Origin: Sphingomonas hylomeconis
GTDB lineage: Bacteria > Pseudomonadota > Alphaproteobacteria > Sphingomonadales > Sphingomonadaceae
Length of the DNA: 64,000 nucleotides
Direction of reading: 5' to 3'
Assembly: GCF_025370105.1 (NCBI RefSeq)
Contig: NZ_JANQBK010000004.1
Coordinates: 186,001-250,000, forward strand
Part shown: positions 59,108 through 64,000 of the stretch, in pieces
Position numbering within the stretch: the first letter of the stretch is position 1
Layout: the number at the start of each line of letters is the position of its first letter
Made by a program: the position numbers and the translations under genes
Notes under the pieces: generated by a model
Told to the model about the DNA's origin: nothing
The model's input: the letters and a program-made list of their open reading frames with translations, nothing else
Database searches by the model: none

Positions 59108-61479
59108 CGCCGGGCCGCTCGACGCTGACGGTCAAGCTGTTCCGCGACCTCTGGCGGCTGCGCGGCCAGGCGGTGGCGATCGCCTTGGTCATCGCGGCGG
59201 GCGTCGGCACGATGGTCATGGCGGTCGGGCTGATCGGCTCGCTCGAAGCGACCCGCAACGCCTATTACGATCGCTATCGCTTCGCCGACGTCTTCGCCCC
59301 GCTGGTGCGCGCGCCGGAAACCCTGATGGCGCAGGTGCGCCTCATCCCGGGCGTCGCGACCGCCGAGAGCCGGATCACGACACGAGCGACGCTCGACGTG
59401 CCGCAAGTGGCGGAGCCGGTCACGGCGCGGGTGCATTCGCTGCCGCTGGCGCGCGCCGAGTCGCTCAACCAGATGGTGTTGCGCGCGGGACGGCTGCCCG
59501 ATCCGCGCCATCCCGAGGAAGTCGTGGCCAACGCGGCGTTCGTGAAGGCCGCCGGCATCGTGATCGGCGACCGGGTACGCGCGGTGCTGTACGGCAAGCA
59601 GGTCGAGCTGCGGCTCGTCGGGTCGGTGCTGTCGCCGGAATATGTCTATGTGCTGACGGCGGGGCAGATCTTTCCCGACGATCGCCGCTCGGCGATCCTG
59701 TGGATGGGGCGCGAGCCGCTCGCCGCCGCGCTGGATCTGAACCAGGCGTTCAACGACGTGCTGGTCCGGCTCGCTCCCGGTGCGCGGCCCGGCGAGGTCG
59801 AACGCCAGCTCGATCTGCTGCTCGCCCCCTATGGCGGCGTCGGCGCCTATTCGCGCGAGCAGCAGATTTCGGACCGGTTCGTCCGCGACGAGGTCGATCA
59901 GCTGTCGACGATGGCCAAGCTGCTGCCGCCGATCTTCCTGCTGGTCGCGGCGTTCCTGCTCAACATCGTGCTCGCCCGGCTGGTCGATACCGAACGGGAA
60001 GTCATCGGCTTGCTGAAAGCGTTCGGTTTCCCCGTCCGCGGCATCCTGCTGCATTATGTGCAGCTCGCGGTCTTGCTGTCGCTCGGCGGTCTGGTCCTGG
60101 GGATCGCGCTCGGCGCATGGCTCGGGCGGGGCATGGCCGGGATCTATCAGCGCTTCTTCACCTTCCCGTTCCTCGAATTCCGGATCGATACCAACGCCTA
60201 TCTGCTCGCCGTGGCCGCGACGCTGATCCCGGTGGTGCTGGGCGCGGCGACGGCGGTGTGGCGCTCGGCGCGATTGTCGCCCGCCGATGCGATGCGTCCC
60301 GAGGCGCCGGCGGACTATTCGAGCCGCGCCGCGGGCTGGCTCGCCGGCGCGTTGGGCCCGGACGAGCCGAGCCGGATCATCATGCGCGGCCTGCTGCGGC
60401 GTCCGCTGCGCTCGGCGCTCACCGTGCTCGGCCTGGCCGCGGCGACCATGCTCTACGTCGCCTCGGCGAGCCCGACGGCCAGCATCCGCCGGATGATCGA
60501 TCTCGGCTTCGACCTTGCCGACCGCTCGGATCTCACCGTGACCTTTGCCGAACCGCGCGATGCACGCGCGCTCCACGAGTTGGAGCGAATCCCCGGCGTG
60601 CTGCACGTCCAGCCGTTCCGCGCGGTCGGCGCGCGCCTGCATGCGCGCCACCATGAGGTGCGCGAAACATTAGCGGGCGTGGCGCCCGGCGCCGGCCTCT
60701 GGCGCTTGATCGATATCGAGGGCCGCCCCGCCAGCACCGCGCCGGCCGGTGCCGTGCTGGCCGGGCGGACCGCGCACCAGCTCGGCGTCGGCGTCGGCGA
60801 TTCGATTACTGCCGCCGTGACCGAGGGCGCGCGTCCGACGCTGCAGCTGCAGGTCGCCGCCGTGCTCGACAGCCCGTTCGGCAGTGCGGCCAGCCTCGAT
60901 CGCACCGGTCTGAACCGGCTGCTGCGCGAGGGCGACACGCTGTCGGGGGCCTATCTGCAGGTCGATGCGGCGGCGCTGCCGCGCCTCTATGCGCGCCTGA
61001 CGGACAGTCCGATGGTCGCCGGGATCTCCTCCCGCCGCGCAATGCTGCGCACGATGAACGAGACGATCGAGCAGAATTTCGCGATCCAGACCGTCTTCTA
61101 TGTCGGCCTGGCGATGCTGGTGGTGATCGGCGTGGTCTATAACAGCGCACGGATCAGCCTGTCGGAGCGCGCGCGCGATCTCGCATCGCTGCGCGTGCTC
61201 GGCTTCCGGCGCAGCGAAGTCGCCTTCATCCTGCTGGGCGAACAGGCGCTGCTCGTCCTGCTGGCGCTTCCGCCCGGCATCTGGGCGGGGATCGAGCTGT
61301 GGCGCTTCCTGATCGGCCAGTTCAGCACCGAGCTGTTCACCATTCCGTTCGAGATCGATCCGCGCGTGTTGGCCCGCGGCGTGCTGATCGTCGCCGCCGC
61401 CGCCGCCGGCACCGCGTTCCTCATCCGCCGCCGGGTCGACCAGCTCGATCTCGTGCGCGCGCTGAAGACCAGGGAATGA
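59101..61479 (+). CDS. FtsX/MacB-like ABC transporter permease
   Basis: 792-residue permease with two FtsX repeats. N-terminal helix about 20-42, first FtsX core about 270-405 ([20 protein letters not shown]), second anchor near 440-460, second core about 675-790 ([40 protein letters not shown]). Periplasmic domains lie in between. The ATG at 59101 overlaps the ATPase stop, and its TGA overlaps the HlyD ATG. Cargo unknown: lipids, peptides or small molecules are all possible for this class. Confidence 0.93.
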   Translation: MVTPGRSTLTVKLFRDLWRLRGQAVAIALVIAAGVGTMVMAVGLIGSLEATRNAYYDRYRFADVFAPLVRAPETLMAQVRLIPGVATAESRITTRATLDVPQVAEPVTARVHSLPLARAESLNQMVLRAGRLPDPRHPEEVVANAAFVKAAGIVIGDRVRAVLYGKQVELRLVGSVLSPEYVYVLTAGQIFPDDRRSAILWMGREPLAAALDLNQAFNDVLVRLAPGARPGEVERQLDLLLAPYGGVGAYSREQQISDRFVRDEVDQLSTMAKLLPPIFLLVAAFLLNIVLARLVDTEREVIGLLKAFGFPVRGILLHYVQLAVLLSLGGLVLGIALGAWLGRGMAGIYQRFFTFPFLEFRIDTNAYLLAVAATLIPVVLGAATAVWRSARLSPADAMRPEAPADYSSRAAGWLAGALGPDEPSRIIMRGLLRRPLRSALTVLGLAAATMLYVASASPTASIRRMIDLGFDLADRSDLTVTFAEPRDARALHELERIPGVLHVQPFRAVGARLHARHHEVRETLAGVAPGAGLWRLIDIEGRPASTAPAGAVLAGRTAHQLGVGVGDSITAAVTEGARPTLQLQVAAVLDSPFGSAASLDRTGLNRLLREGDTLSGAYLQVDAAALPRLYARLTDSPMVAGISSRRAMLRTMNETIEQNFAIQTVFYVGLAMLVVIGVVYNSARISLSERARDLASLRVLGFRRSEVAFILLGEQALLVLLALPPGIWAGIELWRFLIGQFSTELFTIPFEIDPRVLARGVLIVAAAAAGTAFLIRRRVDQLDLVRALKTRE

Positions 61480-62708
61480 TTATGAACCGCAAGCTCGTCA
61501 CTGGCCCCCGCATCCTCGTCCTGGTGATCGCCATCGTCCTCGGCGTGGCGCTGTTCGTCGCGACGCGCACACCGGCGGTCGAGGTCGAGGCCGGCACCGT
61601 GCAGCGCGGACCGATCACGGTCACGATCGACGATCTCGCCGAAACCCGCGTGCGCGATCTGTACACCGTCTCGGCACCGATCAGCGGCGAACTTCTCCGC
61701 GTGCCGCTCAAGCCGGGTGCACGGGTGACCGCCGGCGTGACCCTGCTCGCGCGCATCCAGCCGGCCGAGCCCGGTGCGCTCGATGTGCGCACGGTCGCGC
61801 AAACGCTGGCCAATGTCCACGCGCTGGAAGCGCAGGCAGCGGCGAGCCGCGCCCAGGTCGAGGACGCGCTGGCGGCGCAGCATCTGGCCGAGCGACAATT
61901 GACCAGAACCGTCGCGCTGCGCGACCGCGGCTTCGTCGCGCAGGCAGCACTGGACGCCGCGCGCGCGGCGCGCGATCGCGCCCATGCGGCGGTGCATGCG
62001 GCGCGCGAGGCCGAGCGCAGCGGCCGTGAAAGCGTTCTGGCGGCGCGCGCCGGGCTGATCGCCCCGGGCATGACCGTACGCCCGCCGAACGCCGCCGGAC
62101 GCGGCGTCGTCGACGTCCGCTCGCCGGTATCGGGCACGGTGCTGACCGTACCGCAGGAGAGCATGCGCGTCGTCGTCGCGGGCACCCCGCTCGTCGCGGT
62201 CGGCGATCCGGCACGGCTGGAACTGGTCACCGACCTGCTATCCGCCGATGCGGTTCAGGTCAGGCCCGGCGCCGCGGTATCGATCGAGGACTGGGGCGGC
62301 GATCGGCCGCTCGAGGGTCGCGTGCGGCTGGTGGAGCCATCTGGCTTCCTCAAGATATCGGCGTTGGGTGTCGAGGAGCAGCGCGTCAACGTGGTCATCG
62401 ATTTCGCCGCGCCGCGGAGCGCATGGGCGCAGCTCGGCCATGGCTTCCGGGCAACGGCACGGATCGCGATCTGGTCGTCGGCCGACGCCATGCTGGTGCC
62501 GATCAGCGCGCTGTTCCGCAGCGGAAAGGCCTGGCAGGTGTTCCGGATCGATGGGGATGCCGCCCGGGCCGTTCCGGTCATGATCGGCCGGATGAACGCC
62601 GACGTCGCACAGCTTCTCAGCGGTCTCGCGCCGGGCGATCGCGTGATCCTGCATCCCGGCGACAAGGTTGCGGACGGCGTGAAAGTGCGCGTCGCAGCCG
62701 CTTCTTAG
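61476..62708 (+). CDS. HlyD/MacA-like periplasmic adaptor
   Basis: 410-residue membrane-fusion protein. One N-terminal helix (about 12-30), biotinyl-lipoyl halves (ETRVRDLYTVSAPISGELLR and DVRSPVSGTVLTVPQESMRV) around a long coiled-coil hairpin (about 105-190, many Ala/Arg/Glu), then beta-barrel and C-terminal domains. Completes a three-gene ABC exporter; the outer-membrane TolC partner must be encoded elsewhere. ATG 61476 overlaps the permease stop; ATG 61482 is two codons later. Confidence 0.93.
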   Translation: MIMNRKLVTGPRILVLVIAIVLGVALFVATRTPAVEVEAGTVQRGPITVTIDDLAETRVRDLYTVSAPISGELLRVPLKPGARVTAGVTLLARIQPAEPGALDVRTVAQTLANVHALEAQAAASRAQVEDALAAQHLAERQLTRTVALRDRGFVAQAALDAARAARDRAHAAVHAAREAERSGRESVLAARAGLIAPGMTVRPPNAAGRGVVDVRSPVSGTVLTVPQESMRVVVAGTPLVAVGDPARLELVTDLLSADAVQVRPGAAVSIEDWGGDRPLEGRVRLVEPSGFLKISALGVEEQRVNVVIDFAAPRSAWAQLGHGFRATARIAIWSSADAMLVPISALFRSGKAWQVFRIDGDAARAVPVMIGRMNADVAQLLSGLAPGDRVILHPGDKVADGVKVRVAAAS

Positions 62709-63120
62709 CCGCGCACGTCGCGGGCGGACAGGTGCCCAGCCCCGCGCGCCCGGTCCGGCCGACGATAAGACGGGTCGGGCAGTGATCGACCCGAAATGAC
62801 GATCTAGTCCGGTTTGCGTGCCTTCGGCGGCAACACCGATCGATAGTCCTTCAACGACGATAGGGTCGCCAGCGCGGCACGGCATCCATCAGACCACAGG
62901 AAAGAACTAAAACGAATTTCAAGTCTAATTCACAATGGTTCTAGTCAATGTCATAAACTAATCTCGTAACCATTCGTTCCTGCAGGATTTTATATTTGTC
63001 TGGTAGGATTTCGTTAGCATTACAGGCAGCAGTCTTCCGGCATTCCGGTGCATCAATAACAACAACTTGCAGCGGTACTTTAATTGAGCCTCACCCGGCT
63101 CGATACAGGAGGACGCTTCC
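62709..63120. other. AT-rich leader region of the adhesin gene
   Basis: 412 bp without a gene. From about 62890 to 63095 the base composition drops sharply from the very GC-rich surroundings (for example TTTCAAGTCTAATTCACAAT and GGATTTTATATTTGTCTGG). A possible promoter is TTGTCT (62996-63001) with ATTACA 17 bases later. An AGGAGG ribosome-binding site lies right before the adhesin ATG. The region probably holds the adhesin's control sequences. Confidence 0.6.
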
Positions 63121-64000
63121 ATGCTCACATTGCTCGCATCCAGCCAGACTAATCCTGCCCGTCGCCATGCTCGTCTATTTGCCCGGACGCTGTGCGGCTC
63201 GGTCTCGACACTTGGCATGACCGGCGCGTTGCTGCTCGGCAGCCAGCCCGCAGCGGCGCAGACCCCCAATCTGGTCAGCGCCTGCTCGGGCGTCAGCCTT
63301 CCGCCATCGGTGGTAACGGACATTATCGCACCGGTCGTGGGGGGCATCGTCACGCCCGTCGAGGGTGCGCTCAACCCGCTGCTCGGCATTCTCACGCCGC
63401 TCGACATCGATGTCACCGGCCTGCTCGCCGATGCCGCCGCGGGGCAGCCGATCACGCTGCAGGTGCTCAACGCCAACGGCACGATCGTCGGCCCGAGCGA
63501 CCGGTGCGATCTGCAGGCGGACTCGTTCCAGCTCAACACCGAGGGCGGCATCGCGATCGGGGGCAATCGCATCACCGGGCTCGGCACCAACGGGCTCGAG
63601 GCGGTCGCCGGCGAACAGGGCTCGATCGCGTTCGGCAATTCGGCCACCACCGCCGCCGCGGCGGTCAATGCGGTGGCGATCGGCACCGGCGCCTCGGTAA
63701 CGGCGGCGAACAGCATCGCGCTCGGCGCGGGCAGCAGCGCGGCGCGTGGCGCACAGGCCAATTATACCGCGCTCGGCATCACCGGCACGACGGGGTCGGC
63801 CGGCGAATTCTCCGTCGGCGCGGCGGGCGCGACGCGACAGATCACCAATGTCGCGGCCGGCACGGCACCGACCGACGCGGTCAACGTCGCGCAATTGACC
63901 GGCGTCGCCGCGCAGATCGGCGCGGTCTCGGCCAATGCCGTGCTCTACGACACGGCGATGCGTGACAGCATCACGCTGACCGGCCCGGCCGGCACGACGA
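63121..64000 (+). CDS. YadA-like trimeric autotransporter adhesin, N-terminal part (runs off window)
   Basis: 293 codons are visible with no stop before the window edge. A long signal peptide (about 46 residues, with an Arg-rich start [12 protein letters not shown] and ending QPAAAQ) is followed by a roughly 95-residue variable region with two cysteines. YadA-head-like repeats come next ([40 protein letters not shown]), then a neck/HIM-type motif ([20 protein letters not shown]). Such proteins form trimeric surface fibres for adhesion. The stalk and the C-terminal membrane anchor lie beyond the window. AGGAGG supports the ATG at 63121. Confidence 0.88.
   Translation, partial: MLTLLASSQTNPARRHARLFARTLCGSVSTLGMTGALLLGSQPAAAQTPNLVSACSGVSLPPSVVTDIIAPVVGGIVTPVEGALNPLLGILTPLDIDVTGLLADAAAGQPITLQVLNANGTIVGPSDRCDLQADSFQLNTEGGIAIGGNRITGLGTNGLEAVAGEQGSIAFGNSATTAAAAVNAVAIGTGASVTAANSIALGAGSSAARGAQANYTALGITGTTGSAGEFSVGAAGATRQITNVAAGTAPTDAVNVAQLTGVAAQIGAVSANAVLYDTAMRDSITLTGPAGTT

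Overview
The window is GC-rich chromosomal DNA that fits a sphingomonad (Alphaproteobacteria, Sphingomonadaceae, probably Sphingomonas or a close relative). Evidence for this: strong GC bias in third positions, frequent GTG/TTG starts with ATGA/GTGA stop-start overlaps, typical sphingomonad families (TonB-dependent receptors, S9/M28 peptidases, rpe-heparinase-purH, glyA-nrdR-trmJ) and several dispersed intergenic palindrome families. There is no insertion sequence, integrase, CRISPR array or rRNA. The two tRNA genes are Lys(TTT) and Thr(GGT).

Layout. 1-7.7 kb: end of a polA-like gene, a lipopolysaccharide/polysaccharide flippase, the minus-strand operon rpe / heparinase-like / purH, then rsmB and a DUF1674 (SDHAF4-like) gene. 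7.9-10 kb: an ECF sigma factor, its membrane anti-sigma factor and a secreted fasciclin protein. 10-14.8 kb: housekeeping operon rpiB-glyA-small membrane protein-nrdR-trmJ, a small secreted protein, chorismate mutase and rpsD with a strong terminator. 14.9-20.6 kb: an S9 and an M28 peptidase and aguA/aguB (agmatine to putrescine). 20.6-23.8 kb: four poorly known sphingomonad genes, folK, tRNA-Lys and a PAP2 phosphatase. 23.8-30.5 kb: HpcH/HpaI lyase, a ZnuD-like TonB receptor with an operator-like dyad, threonine aldolase and a class A penicillin-binding protein.

30.6-42.5 kb is the most interesting region. It holds a LacI regulator, a YeiH-type sulfate/sulfite exporter, an MFS sugar-acid transporter, a TonB receptor and a Gfo/Idh/MocA protein. 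It also holds a tightly overlapping operon of aldo/keto reductase, SsuD-like FMNH2 monooxygenase, FMN reductase, Tat-exported molybdopterin sulfite dehydrogenase and c-type cytochrome. The monooxygenase keeps the catalytic and sulfonate-binding residues of SsuD at the same numbers (W196, R226, H228, R297, Y331). I read this as an oxidative desulfonation pathway for a sulfosugar, most likely a sulfoquinovose monooxygenase (sulfo-SMO) pathway, with its own uptake and periplasmic sulfite oxidation. Three matching LacI-type operators (consensus about TGACANCGNNRTC) lie at the three transcription units.

42.5-64 kb: a TonB-C-domain protein, 3-hydroxybutyryl-CoA dehydrogenase, egtD/egtB (ergothioneine), cob(I)alamin adenosyltransferase, a HIG1 protein, gluQ, an HNH endonuclease, an EF-hand lipoprotein, ppc, a thioesterase, oligopeptidase B, an M24 aminopeptidase P, tRNA-Thr, an ABC exporter (ATPase, permease, HlyD subunit) and the 5' part of a YadA-like trimeric autotransporter that runs off the window behind an unusually AT-rich leader.

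Functions come from motif recognition by eye, without database searches. Start codons were chosen from ribosome-binding sites, stop/start overlaps and family lengths.
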